From Marinobacter sp. BGYM27 (lineage in GTDB: Bacteria; Pseudomonadota; Gammaproteobacteria; Pseudomonadales; Oleiphilaceae), in the NCBI GenBank assembly GCA_025153445.1, contig JANZNS010000011.1, positions 42,807 to 106,806 on the forward strand: a stretch of 64,000 nt of DNA, in the 5' to 3' direction. Positions 43,622-52,417 of the stretch are shown here, one piece after another. Below the pieces are notes generated by a model. It was not told where the DNA came from, made no database searches, and saw nothing but the letters and a program-made list of their open reading frames with translations. Both the position numbers and the translations under genes were made by a program. The first letter of the stretch is position 1; the number at the start of each line of letters is the position of its first letter.

Positions 43622-44749
43622 ATGCGCAAGAAGGCATTGCGAGTCGGTTCCCTGATGGCCGGACTCACGCTGTCTCAGTTGGCTCTGGCCGACTGGGAAG
43701 TCAACATGACCCCCGGGGTCACCGGCGTAAGCCGCGATATTTTTGGTCTTCATATGACCATCTTCTGGATCTGCGTTGCCATCGGCATCGTGGTATTCGG
43801 GGTGATGTTCTGGTCGATCTTTGCCCACCGAAAATCCAGAGGCTACAAGCCTGCCAATTTCCATGAGCATACCTGGGTGGAAATTCTCTGGACCATTATT
43901 CCGCTTGCGATACTGGTTGTCATGGCGATTCCGGCCACCATCACGCTGCTTGATATGTACAACACCGATGAGTCGGAAGTGGATATCAAGGTCACCGGTT
44001 ATCAGTGGAAGTGGCGTTACGATTTCATCAACGAAGAGTTTGGCTATTTCTCGACACTGTCGACCCCGCGTGACGAAATCTATAACCGTGCCGAGAAGAA
44101 CGAAAACTACCTGCTTGAAGTGGATAAGCCGCTGGTACTGCCTGTTGGCAGAAAAGTGCGTTTCCTGATGACCGCCAACGACGTCATCCATTCCTGGTGG
44201 GTGCCGGCGCTGGGTGTCAAGAAAGACGCGATTCCCGGCTTTATCAATGAGACCTGGACCCGTATCGACGAGCCCGGTATTTACCGCGGCCAGTGCACGG
44301 AGCTGTGCGGTAAGGATCACGGCTTCATGCCGATTGTGGTGAAAGCGGTGCCGCAGGACGAATACGACGAGTGGGTGGCCGAGCAGGTCGCGATGGCCGA
44401 AAAGGAACGGGAGCTCACCAGCAAGGACTGGACACTTGAGGAGCTGATGGCGCGTGGCGAAAAAGCCTACGACACCACTTGTGCCGCCTGTCACCAGCAG
44501 GACGGTTCCGGTTCACCGCCGGCATTCCCGGCTCTCAAGGGCAGCGCTGTGGCCACCGGACCGGTTGATCATCACATGGACATCGTCGTCCATGGTGTCT
44601 CCGGCACAGCAATGCAGGCTTTCGGAAAGCAGCTGAGCGAAGTGGATCTGGCGGCAATCATCACCTACGAGCGGAATGCCTGGGGTAATGACACTGGCGA
44701 AATGGTGACGCCCAAGCAGATTCTCGATTACAAAAACGCGCAGCAGTAA
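43622..44749 (+). CDS. coxB: cytochrome c oxidase subunit II with C-terminal cytochrome c domain
   Basis: Subunit II takes electrons at the CuA centre and passes them to subunit I. The 375-residue product has a signal peptide (LALA cleavage), two membrane helices, the cupredoxin domain with HSWWVPALGVKKDAIPGFINETW and CuA ligands in GQCTELCGKDHGFM, then a class I cytochrome c domain with CAACH (residues near 288-292) and a distal Met in GTAMQAFGKQ. The extra c-type haem makes it a caa3-like subunit II, as in P. aeruginosa CoxB. GGAG stands nine bases before the ATG. It leads the operon. Confidence 0.97.
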   Translation: MRKKALRVGSLMAGLTLSQLALADWEVNMTPGVTGVSRDIFGLHMTIFWICVAIGIVVFGVMFWSIFAHRKSRGYKPANFHEHTWVEILWTIIPLAILVVMAIPATITLLDMYNTDESEVDIKVTGYQWKWRYDFINEEFGYFSTLSTPRDEIYNRAEKNENYLLEVDKPLVLPVGRKVRFLMTANDVIHSWWVPALGVKKDAIPGFINETWTRIDEPGIYRGQCTELCGKDHGFMPIVVKAVPQDEYDEWVAEQVAMAEKERELTSKDWTLEELMARGEKAYDTTCAACHQQDGSGSPPAFPALKGSAVATGPVDHHMDIVVHGVSGTAMQAFGKQLSEVDLAAIITYERNAWGNDTGEMVTPKQILDYKNAQQ

Positions 44750-44779
44750 CCGGCAGTGTGGATAGCAATTGAATCAGGA

Positions 44780-44812
44780 GGCCACAGACAGAACCGGTTT
44801 CTGTTTGTGGTC
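44780..44812 (+). other. RNA hairpin between coxB and coxA
   Basis: CCACAGACAGAA (44782-44793) pairs with TTCTGTTTGTGG (44799-44810) with one G-T pair, and GG/TC extend it, around a CCGGT loop. There is no T-run, so it is probably a processing or stability element that separates the coxB message from the rest. Confidence 0.5.
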
Positions 44813-44864
44813 CGGACGACATTAAACGCCAAGAATAACAACAGGCGGCTTACGGGGGTTCACC

Positions 44865-46460
44865 ATGAGTGCGGTCATTGATACCCACGATCACAGTCAC
44901 GACCAGGACCATCACCACGGTCCGGCGAAGGGCTTCAAGCGTTGGTTGCTGACAACCAACCACAAAGATATCGGGACCATGTACCTGATATTCAGTTTCA
45001 CCATGTTCCTGCTGGGCGGCACCATGGCGATGGTGATCCGGGCCGAGCTGTTTCAGCCCGGGCTGCAGATTGTCGAGCCGGCCTTCTTTAACCAGATGAC
45101 CACCATGCACGGCCTGATCATGGTGTTTGGCGCGGTGATGCCGGCCTTCGTTGGCCTGGCCAACTGGATGATTCCGCTGATGATTGGTGCGCCCGACATG
45201 GCGCTTCCGCGAATGAACAACTGGAGCTTCTGGATTCTGCCGGCCGCGTTTGCGCTGCTGGTCTCAACCCTGTTCATGTCAGGTGGCGCCCCCAACTTCG
45301 GCTGGACCTTCTACGCACCTCTGTCGACGACCTACGGGCCGCCGAGTACCACCTTCTTTATTTTCGCCATCCACATGATGGGGATTTCCTCGATCATGGG
45401 CGCCATCAACGTGATTGCGACCATTCTTAACCTGCGGGCGCCGGGCATGACCCTGATGAAAATGCCCCTGTTTGTCTGGACCTGGCTCATCACAGCCTTC
45501 CTGCTGATTGCGGTTATGCCGGTTCTGGCCGGTGTGGTCACCATGATGCTGATGGATATCAACTTTGGTACCAGTTTCTTTAACGCCGCGGGCGGTGGGG
45601 ATCCGGTGCTGTTCCAGCATGTGTTCTGGTTCTTCGGTCATCCCGAGGTGTACATCATGATCCTGCCGGCGTTCGGTGCCGTGTCCGAGATCATTCCTGC
45701 ATTTTCACGCAAGCGCCTGTTCGGTTATGCCTCGATGGTGTACGCAGTAGGTGCGATAGCCCTGCTGTCATTCGTGGTCTGGGCCCACCATATGTTTACC
45801 GTGGGCATGCCGGTGGCCGGTGAAATCTTCTTTATGTACTGCACCATGCTGATCGCCGTGCCGACAGGGGTGAAGGTCTTCAACTGGGTTGCCACCATGT
45901 TCCGTGGTTCAATGACCTTTGAAGCGCCCATGCTGTTCTCCATTGCCTTCGTCATCCTGTTTACCATTGGTGGTTTCTCCGGTTTGATGTTGGCCATCGC
46001 TCCGGCTGATTTCCAGTATCACGACACCTACTTTGTCGTAGCTCACTTCCACTACGTGCTGGTGCCAGGTGCTATCTTCGGTATCTTCGCCTCGGCCTAT
46101 TACTGGTTGCCCAAGTGGACCGGCAACATGTACGACGAAACGCTGGCCAAGACCCACTTCTGGATGTCATTTATTGGTATGAACCTGGCCTTCTTCCCGA
46201 TGCATTTCCTGGGGCTGGCGGGCATGCCAAGGCGGATACCCGATTACGCGCTGCAGTTTGCCGATTTCAATATGGTCTCGAGCATCGGCGCGTTTATGTT
46301 TGGCAGCACCCAGTTGCTGTTCCTGTTCATCGTGGTGAAGTGCGCACGGGGCGGCGAAAAAGCCGCCGCCAAACCCTGGGATGGTGCAGAGGGACTGGAA
46401 TGGACGGTGCCTTCGCCGGCGCCTTACCACACCTTCTCAACACCGCCTGAAGTCAAATAG
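44865..46460 (+). CDS. coxA: cytochrome c oxidase subunit I
   Basis: Subunit I holds haem a and the haem a3-CuB site where O2 is reduced and protons pumped. The 531-residue product has twelve predicted membrane segments, with a His-rich N-terminus (DTHDHSHDQDHHHG). Ligand and active-site segments visible: MHGLIMVFGAVMP (haem a His), WFFGHPEVYIMILPAFG (CuB His and the cross-linked Tyr), WAHHMFTVGMP (CuB pair), and YHDTYFVVAHFHYVLVPG (haem a3 and a). GGGGG stands just before the ATG. The His-rich start may bind copper or nickel and is a little unusual. Confidence 0.98.
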   Translation: MSAVIDTHDHSHDQDHHHGPAKGFKRWLLTTNHKDIGTMYLIFSFTMFLLGGTMAMVIRAELFQPGLQIVEPAFFNQMTTMHGLIMVFGAVMPAFVGLANWMIPLMIGAPDMALPRMNNWSFWILPAAFALLVSTLFMSGGAPNFGWTFYAPLSTTYGPPSTTFFIFAIHMMGISSIMGAINVIATILNLRAPGMTLMKMPLFVWTWLITAFLLIAVMPVLAGVVTMMLMDINFGTSFFNAAGGGDPVLFQHVFWFFGHPEVYIMILPAFGAVSEIIPAFSRKRLFGYASMVYAVGAIALLSFVVWAHHMFTVGMPVAGEIFFMYCTMLIAVPTGVKVFNWVATMFRGSMTFEAPMLFSIAFVILFTIGGFSGLMLAIAPADFQYHDTYFVVAHFHYVLVPGAIFGIFASAYYWLPKWTGNMYDETLAKTHFWMSFIGMNLAFFPMHFLGLAGMPRRIPDYALQFADFNMVSSIGAFMFGSTQLLFLFIVVKCARGGEKAAAKPWDGAEGLEWTVPSPAPYHTFSTPPEVK

Positions 46461-46484
46461 AGCAGCGCGGCGCGCCGGAGGCTA

Positions 46485-47081
46485 ATGATGACGACGGCAA
46501 AACGGTCCAACACCAAGGTAGTCGGCTGGTGTATTGCGGGGGTGTTCGGCATGTTCGCCTTCGGTTTCGCGCTGGTCCCGCTGTACAACGTGTTCTGCGA
46601 CATTACGGGGATCAACGGTAAAACCGGTGGGCGCTATGAAGGAACCACAACCGCTGAGGCGGATATGAGCCGGACGGTTAAAGTCCAGTTCATCGCCCAG
46701 AACGGTCCCCATATGCCCTGGACGTTCCGGCCAGCGCAAACCAGTATCACGGTGCATCCCGGCGAATCGACTCATGTCACCTTCGTCGCGCAGAACAACA
46801 CCGGTAGGGGAATGACCGCCCAGGCGGTACCAAGTCTGGCGCCTTCAGAAGGCGTGCTGTTTTTCCACAAAACCGAGTGCTTCTGCTTCAACCAGCAGAC
46901 ACTGGCAGCCGGCGAGTCTATTGATATGCCGCTCGTTTTTATCGTGGATCGCGATCTGCCCGAAGAGATCCACACCCTGACCCTGTCCTACACGCTATAC
47001 GATCAGGAACGGATGGGAGAAGAACCGAAAGACGCAAAACAAGTCAGCACAACGACAACAAAAATGACGAATAACGGATAA
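46485..47081 (+). CDS. ctaG: cytochrome c oxidase assembly factor CtaG/Cox11
   Basis: This copper chaperone delivers copper to the CuB site of subunit I. The 198-residue product has one N-terminal membrane helix (VGWCIAGVFGMFAFGFALVPLYNVFC) and a periplasmic immunoglobulin-like domain with FHKTECFCFNQQTL, the conserved copper-binding CFCF pair. GGAGG precedes the start; a second ATG three bases on is an alternative. It sits between subunit I and subunit III, the standard order. Confidence 0.96.
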   Translation: MMTTAKRSNTKVVGWCIAGVFGMFAFGFALVPLYNVFCDITGINGKTGGRYEGTTTAEADMSRTVKVQFIAQNGPHMPWTFRPAQTSITVHPGESTHVTFVAQNNTGRGMTAQAVPSLAPSEGVLFFHKTECFCFNQQTLAAGESIDMPLVFIVDRDLPEEIHTLTLSYTLYDQERMGEEPKDAKQVSTTTTKMTNNG

Positions 47082-47097
47082 GCCGTCGGAGGCTGCC

Positions 47098-47985
47098 ATG
47101 GCAACAGAGCAGACATATTACGTTCCGGAACAGAGCAAATGGCCGATTATTGCCACCGTCGGCTTGCTGGTCACCATGTACGGCCTCGGTTCCATTATGG
47201 TGGATGGCTCAGCGGGCGAATCCACCACCACGGCCTGGGTGATATTCATGATCGGGTCGCTGATCATGGCCTACATGTTGTTTGGCTGGTTTGGCAGTGT
47301 GATCAAGGAAAGTCGCGACGGCTTGTACAGCCCGCAGATGGACCGCTCCTTCCGCTGGGGGATGAGCTGGTTTATTTTCTCGGAAGTCATGTTCTTCGCC
47401 GCATTCTTCGGGGCCCTGTTTTACGCCCGGACCTTCGCCATACCCTGGCTCGGTGGCGAAGGCGACCGTGGCAGCAGCAACATGCTGTGGGAAGGGTTTC
47501 AGGCAACCTGGCCGCTGCTGCAGAATCCGGATGCGGAGGCCTTTCCGGCCCCCTCTGGCGTGATTGATCCCTGGCACCTGCCGCTGGTGAACACCATTTT
47601 GCTGGTGACGTCATCGTTCACCGTAACGGTGGCGCACCACGCGCTCAAGAAAGACAACCGCGTTCGTCTCAAAATCTGGCTGGCGGCGACCATTGTGTTG
47701 GCCATCGCCTTCGTCGCCTTTCAGGCCGAAGAATACGTCGATGCCTACACCAATCTTGATCTGACCCTGCAATCAGGGATTTACGGCAGCACCTTCTTCA
47801 TGTTGACCGGCTTTCACGGCGCGCACGTTATTCTGGGAACGCTGATGCTCACCATCATGCTGATCAGAATCACCAAGGGGCACTTTACTCCGGAGAAGCA
47901 CTTCGGGTTTGAGGCGGCCAGCTGGTACTGGCACTTTGTGGATGTGGTTTGGCTGGGGCTGTTTGTATTCGTCTACATCCTCTAA
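47098..47985 (+). CDS. coxC: cytochrome c oxidase subunit III
   Basis: Subunit III stabilises the core and its proton uptake. The 295-residue protein has seven membrane segments, with SFRWGMSWFIFSEVMFFAAFFGALFYAR, TVAHHALKK, FQAEEYVDAYTN, and GFHGAHVILGTLMLTIMLIR followed by ASWYWHFVDVVWLGLFVFVYI, the typical C-terminus. GGAGG lies six bases before the ATG. It is convergent with a small membrane-protein gene nine bases beyond its stop. Confidence 0.97.
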   Translation: MATEQTYYVPEQSKWPIIATVGLLVTMYGLGSIMVDGSAGESTTTAWVIFMIGSLIMAYMLFGWFGSVIKESRDGLYSPQMDRSFRWGMSWFIFSEVMFFAAFFGALFYARTFAIPWLGGEGDRGSSNMLWEGFQATWPLLQNPDAEAFPAPSGVIDPWHLPLVNTILLVTSSFTVTVAHHALKKDNRVRLKIWLAATIVLAIAFVAFQAEEYVDAYTNLDLTLQSGIYGSTFFMLTGFHGAHVILGTLMLTIMLIRITKGHFTPEKHFGFEAASWYWHFVDVVWLGLFVFVYIL

Positions 47986-47994
47986 CGAATGCGG

Positions 47995-48198
47995 CTATGG
48001 CGTGGGGTTAAGGGATATATCTCCATGCCACATGGCGATAATGATCAACGCCACCAGCGCCAGGCTGAGACCAACCCGGACAATAAGCGAATTGAGCACC
48101 CGGGTTGATTTGCCTTCGTCTTTAATCAAAAAAAACAGACCGCTGAACAAGCTCACGACGACCGCCAGTAGCAGGATTACTATCAACACTTTCAGCAT
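47995..48198 (-). CDS. DUF2909-type twin transmembrane protein
   Basis: The 67-residue protein has two membrane helices: MLKVLIVILLLAVVVSLFSGLFFLI and VRVGLSLALVALIIIAMW, separated by KDEGKSTRVLNS. It fits the DUF2909 family, found next to cytochrome oxidase genes in many gammaproteobacteria; function is unknown. ATG 48198 is chosen over a longer frame upstream. It is opposite in direction to the cox genes and lies between coxC and the SURF1 gene, so the latter probably has its own promoter in 48199-48248. Confidence 0.8.
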   Translation of the reverse strand: MLKVLIVILLLAVVVSLFSGLFFLIKDEGKSTRVLNSLIVRVGLSLALVALIIIAMWHGDISLNPTP

Positions 48199-48248
48199 GG
48201 CTACCACTCCGCAACTCAATATCCGCAATGAGGTCACTATAGCAAAGC

Positions 48249-49010
48249 ATGTCTGAGGGGACAGTACCAAAGCGGGTAGTACGACAATGGCGCCCGGACT
48301 GGCGTTTATGGTTGTTTGCAGGGATATTTTTCCCGTTGCTGGTCGGGCTGGGCAGCTGGCAGATCAGCCGTGCACACGACAAGGAAAAACTGCTGACGCA
48401 GTGGGAGCAGCAGCTCGATTCTCTTCCCTGGGCCACTGCCGTCAGTCGCGGGATAACCCCCGGCCAACCCGTTCAACTCGAAGGGCGATATCGCGCAGGT
48501 CATGACTGGCTCTTGGATAACCGGACCCGCAATGGGCAAAATGGCTACGAAGTTCTCACTGTTTTTGATCCGGTTGCGGGACCGCCGGTGCTGATCAACC
48601 GGGGTTGGGTTGCAGCGCCACGCTTGCGGCGCGATCTACCGGAGATCACAACGCCGTCCGAATCCGTTGTTGTCACGGCCCGTGCTGCTGCCTACCCGAC
48701 GCCACCTGTTCTCGCGGAAACCCCGGATGAAGCCGGCTGGCCAAGGCGGGTACAATCTTTGAAGCCGAATGTTGTCCAGCGCGAGGTGCCAGGCGCGACC
48801 GACATACTGCTGAAACTCGAGGGTGATGATCAGCCGGGCGCCTATAGTGCTGACTGGACACCCGATTTCATGGGGCCCGCAACGCATTACGGTTACGCCG
48901 TGCAATGGTTCTCGCTGGCGGCCGTATTGACTGTACTGACACTCATCGCCAGTTTTCGTAAGCCAGAACAACAAAAAATGGATCAACAGGATGACCAACA
49001 CAATGGCTGA
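48249..49010 (+). CDS. SURF1-family cytochrome oxidase biogenesis protein
   Basis: SURF1/Shy1 proteins help insert haem a into subunit I. The 253-residue product has two helices near its ends (WLFAGIFFPLLVGLGSWQISRAHDKEKLL and VQWFSLAAVLTVLTLIASF) around a soluble domain with PVQLEGRYRAGHDWLLDNRTRNGQNGYEVLTVFDP. These features are standard. It begins the second half of the cox gene set and its end overlaps the next start by 20 bases. Confidence 0.93.
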   Translation: MSEGTVPKRVVRQWRPDWRLWLFAGIFFPLLVGLGSWQISRAHDKEKLLTQWEQQLDSLPWATAVSRGITPGQPVQLEGRYRAGHDWLLDNRTRNGQNGYEVLTVFDPVAGPPVLINRGWVAAPRLRRDLPEITTPSESVVVTARAAAYPTPPVLAETPDEAGWPRRVQSLKPNVVQREVPGATDILLKLEGDDQPGAYSADWTPDFMGPATHYGYAVQWFSLAAVLTVLTLIASFRKPEQQKMDQQDDQHNG

Positions 49011-49632
49011 ACAGCATTCAACAGACGGCGGAAGATCATCTGATGCGCCAACACCGGCGCAGGTCCGGCGCGGTCGTCGTACTGCACTGCTACTGTTTGC
49101 AGTTGGCTTTGGTCCACTGGTTCTCGCCACCGTGATGTACTACACCGGCTGGTTGAATCCCGAGGGCATTAGCAGTAACGGAATCCTGGTGGAGCCGCCT
49201 GTTCCGGTGTCGTCACTGGCACTGACGGAAGCGGACGGCCAGCCGTTTGCAGATCGCTTCGGACCGGATGTCGAAGCGCCGACCTGGATGATGGTAGTGG
49301 CTGCGGGCGATTGTCAGCAGGATTGTGAACAACTGATTTATCTGGCCCGACAAGTGAACATCGCGTTGGGCAAGAACCAGGAGCGCATGCGGCGGGCAGC
49401 TTATCTGAAAACGCCACCAGCGGATCTTTCCGGTTACCCGGAAATGCCGTTGTTGCGCTCCGGAGCGACCGGCCCTGAAAGCTGGCCGGGCGGCATCAGT
49501 ATTGAACAGACGCCGCAACTGTATGTAATTGATCCGTTTGGCAATATCATGCTCCGGTATGGTTCGGAGTACAAAGGCAAAGCCATTCTGAAAGATCTTA
49601 AACACCTGATGAAACTGTCACAGATAGGTTAA
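48991..49632 (+). CDS. membrane-anchored, Sco/thioredoxin-like protein of the cox cluster
   Basis: I do not know a firm name for this 213-residue protein, which is typical of gammaproteobacterial cox clusters. It has a basic, disordered N-terminus, one membrane helix (TALLLFAVGFGPLVLATVMYY), then a domain with DVEAPTWMMVVAAGDCQQDCEQLIYLARQV: a CxxxC at the place where Sco proteins have their copper site, then a thioredoxin-like ending PQLYVIDPFGNIMLRYGSE. It could help reduce or metallate subunit II. An ATG at 49003 is a possible alternative start. No Sco-type distal His is visible by eye. Confidence 0.7.
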   Translation: MTNTMAEQHSTDGGRSSDAPTPAQVRRGRRTALLLFAVGFGPLVLATVMYYTGWLNPEGISSNGILVEPPVPVSSLALTEADGQPFADRFGPDVEAPTWMMVVAAGDCQQDCEQLIYLARQVNIALGKNQERMRRAAYLKTPPADLSGYPEMPLLRSGATGPESWPGGISIEQTPQLYVIDPFGNIMLRYGSEYKGKAILKDLKHLMKLSQIG

Positions 49633-49634
49633 CG

Positions 49635-50720
49635 ATGACCGAAACACAGGCGCGAGCAGCACAGCATCGTCGATTCATGGGCCGGCTGGCACTGATCGCG
49701 ACGTTGCTGACGGTGGTTGTGGTAATGCTGGGCGCCTGGACGCGACTGGTTCATGCCGGCCTGGGATGCCCCGACTGGCCCACCTGCTACGGTTTCCTCA
49801 GCGTGCCGCAATCAACCGAACATATTGCGATCGCAGAAGCCCGTTTCCCGGAAGCGCCGGTGGATACCACCAAGGGCTGGCCGGAAATGATCCATCGCTA
49901 TGCGGCGGCATCATTGGGCATGCTGGTGTTTGCGATAGCCGGCTATGCCGTTTGGCATCGCCGGGAGAAACTGCCGCTGAAGCTGCCGTTGTTTATTGCC
50001 GGCTTTGTGGTGCTGCAGGGGGCGTTCGGGATGTGGACGGTCACCCTCAAGTTGTGGCCCCAGGTGGTGTCGCTTCATCTGCTGGGTGGTTTTACCACGC
50101 TCAGTCTGTTGTGCCTGCTGGCTTTGCGCCTGCGAGGCAAGGTGCTACAACCGGATGTAGCCAAAGCAAGGGCGCTGGCCCGTTTCCGTCCTTGGTTGTT
50201 CGGTGGTTTGGCTCTGGTGATTATGCAGATTGGTCTGGGTGCCTGGACCACGTCCAACTATGCTGCGGTGGCCTGCACCGATTTGCCGACCTGTCAGGGC
50301 CAGTGGTGGCCCGATATGGATTTCCGCCACGGTTTTGATGTGACTCAGGCAGTGGGCCCCAATTATCTGGGCGGCCAGCTCAATGCTGATGGCCGGGTGG
50401 CGATCCATGTCAGTCACAGAATCGGGGCAATGACCGTTCTGTTGTATCTGGGGGCGTTACTGGTATTGCTCTGGCGACAGGCCCGTCAGACATCCATCGG
50501 CCCTTGGGTATTGCTCAGTGGCGGCGTATTGTTGACGCAGGTGATGTTGGGAATGGCGAATATCCTGTTTCACATTCCATTGGGCGTTGCGGTGGCGCAC
50601 AATGCGCTCGGCGCAGGTCTGCTGCTGACCGTGATCAATCTTTTATGGCGCCTGCACCCGCTTCGGCTACCGCGCCGCGCCCCCGCCGGGCAAACACTCG
50701 ATCAGGAGGTTCCTGCATGA
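49635..50720 (+). CDS. ctaA: haem A synthase (COX15/CtaA)
   Basis: CtaA oxidises the C8 methyl of haem O to a formyl, making haem A. The 361-residue protein has eight membrane segments. Haem ligand histidines are in [34 protein letters not shown] and [11 protein letters not shown]. It overlaps the next gene's start (ATGA) and follows the CxxxC protein by two bases. It provides haem A to the oxidase of this operon. Confidence 0.96.
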   Translation: MTETQARAAQHRRFMGRLALIATLLTVVVVMLGAWTRLVHAGLGCPDWPTCYGFLSVPQSTEHIAIAEARFPEAPVDTTKGWPEMIHRYAAASLGMLVFAIAGYAVWHRREKLPLKLPLFIAGFVVLQGAFGMWTVTLKLWPQVVSLHLLGGFTTLSLLCLLALRLRGKVLQPDVAKARALARFRPWLFGGLALVIMQIGLGAWTTSNYAAVACTDLPTCQGQWWPDMDFRHGFDVTQAVGPNYLGGQLNADGRVAIHVSHRIGAMTVLLYLGALLVLLWRQARQTSIGPWVLLSGGVLLTQVMLGMANILFHIPLGVAVAHNALGAGLLLTVINLLWRLHPLRLPRRAPAGQTLDQEVPA

Positions 50721-51622
50721 CCGATACGACTCACGACGGCGCTGCTTCGGTTTCCCAGCCAGTCACATGGCGAGATTACCTGGAGTTGACCAAGCCCAAG
50801 GTGGTCGCATTGATGATGCTGACAACCGTTATCGGCATGCTGTTGGCACGCCCCGGAATTCCCCACTGGACGGTATTTGTGTTCGGTAATATGGGGATCG
50901 CCTTCCTGGCGGGCGCGGCTGCCGTGGTCAACCACGTGGTGGATCACAAAATCGATACCATCATGGCCCGTACCCGCAAACGTCCGGTTGCGACTGGCAA
51001 GGTATCCTCGGTCGAGGCGCTTGTTTTCGCCCTTTCACTGGCCCTTGCCGGCATGCTGGTGCTGGTGTGGCAGGTGAATGCCCTGACCGCCTGGCTGACG
51101 CTGGCGTCACTGGTGGGGTATGCCGGTGTCTATACCCTGTTCCTCAAGCGCGCCACACCGCAGAACATCGTAATCGGCGGCATTGCCGGCGCCATGCCGC
51201 CGCTGTTGGGCTGGACTGCCGTCACCAATCAGGTTGAAGGACATGCGCTGTTGCTGGTGCTGATCATTTTCGCCTGGACGCCCCCGCATTTCTGGGCGCT
51301 GGCGATTCACCGCAAGGAAGAGTATGCCAAGGCCGGTATTCCGATGCTGCCGGTCACCCACGGTGAGCGCTACACCAAGCTGCACATTCTGCTCTACACC
51401 CTGATTCTGCTGGCCGCGACCTTGTTGCCGTTCGTCACCGGCATGTCCGGCGGCATCTATCTGGTGGGCGCGGTGGTTTTGGGGCTGCGTTTTCTGCATT
51501 ATTCGATTCGTCTTATCCGGGAAGACAACCGCAAGCTTGCGATGGATACGTTTAAATATTCCATCAGCTATCTGATGCTGTTGTTTGTCTTCCTGCTGGT
51601 TGATCATTACGTCTATTTCTAG
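50717..51622 (+). CDS. ctaB: protohaem IX farnesyltransferase (haem O synthase)
   Basis: CtaB (CyoE) adds a farnesyl group to haem B to make haem O. The 301-residue protein has about nine membrane segments. The prenyltransferase motifs are [23 protein letters not shown] (Asp-rich site 1) and [26 protein letters not shown] (site 2). The ATG at 50717 has AGGAGG nine bases ahead and overlaps the ctaA stop. The gene could be named cyoE; ctaB is used because of the context. Confidence 0.96.
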   Translation: MTDTTHDGAASVSQPVTWRDYLELTKPKVVALMMLTTVIGMLLARPGIPHWTVFVFGNMGIAFLAGAAAVVNHVVDHKIDTIMARTRKRPVATGKVSSVEALVFALSLALAGMLVLVWQVNALTAWLTLASLVGYAGVYTLFLKRATPQNIVIGGIAGAMPPLLGWTAVTNQVEGHALLLVLIIFAWTPPHFWALAIHRKEEYAKAGIPMLPVTHGERYTKLHILLYTLILLAATLLPFVTGMSGGIYLVGAVVLGLRFLHYSIRLIREDNRKLAMDTFKYSISYLMLLFVFLLVDHYVYF

Positions 51623-51636
51623 ATCGCGAGGAACGC

Positions 51637-52332
51637 ATGGCTCAGACACCACCGGGAACGTCGAAACGCGCCATCCGGCGCACACTGATCATTCTGATTA
51701 TGGTGGTGGCGGCCGTCATTGGCATGATGGTGGCCCGGCAGGTGCTGCTGGTTCCGGAGGCCGAGGCGCCAGAGCCGGCGCCCGATCTGAGCACTCTGAA
51801 TGCCTACGTCTACGACGAAGCACGTCCGATAACCCCGTTCACGCTGACCGATGATCAGGGCAATACGGTCCACGAAGATGCGCTCAAGGGGCACTGGACC
51901 TTCGCCTTTATCGGCTATACCTATTGCCCGGATATTTGCCCCGCTACCCTGTCGATGCTGAACCGTGCAGACAAGGCTATCCCTGATGACCTGCCCGATC
52001 CGGCGTACCTGCTGATTTCCGGTGATCCGGAGCGGGATACCCCCGAGCGCCTGGAGGAATACCTCAATTTCTTCGGTGAGCCGTTTATGGGCTTAACCGG
52101 TGATATCGATACCCTGCGCGCGCTGGCGCAAGACCTGAATGGGGTATTTGTTCACCGTGAAGGGGCCAATGGCGAGGTGTTGGTGGATCACAGTGCCCAT
52201 ATCGCATTGATTAACCCTGAGGGCAAAATGACGGCTATCCTGCAGCCGCCGTTCAAGCCTGAAGCGGTCGCTGAAATCTTCGAAAAGATTTATGCCTGGG
52301 CGCTGGAAAATCGCCAGCGCACATCATCCTGA
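51637..52332 (+). CDS. SCO-family copper chaperone for CuA assembly
   Basis: SCO proteins load copper into CuA of subunit II. The 231-residue product has an N-terminal membrane helix (TLIILIMVVAAVIGMMVARQV) and a thioredoxin-like domain with the copper motif TYCPDICPATL (CxxxC) and the distal His in VDHSAHIALINPEG. GAGG stands before the ATG. It ends the cox set; the next gene starts 86 bases later and is unrelated. Confidence 0.95.
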   Translation: MAQTPPGTSKRAIRRTLIILIMVVAAVIGMMVARQVLLVPEAEAPEPAPDLSTLNAYVYDEARPITPFTLTDDQGNTVHEDALKGHWTFAFIGYTYCPDICPATLSMLNRADKAIPDDLPDPAYLLISGDPERDTPERLEEYLNFFGEPFMGLTGDIDTLRALAQDLNGVFVHREGANGEVLVDHSAHIALINPEGKMTAILQPPFKPEAVAEIFEKIYAWALENRQRTSS

Positions 52333-52417
52333 TACCGGGTCGGTAGTATCGCTACTTTTAAACCCAGCGCCGGGTGCTAGACTTGCGGGCCGATTGAATA
52401 ACCAACACAGGTTCTCC

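Noticed and set aside
43559..44494. Long minus-strand frame of 311 codons opposite coxB
   Set aside because: It mirrors coxB, with no recognisable domain; coxB motifs are complete on the plus strand.
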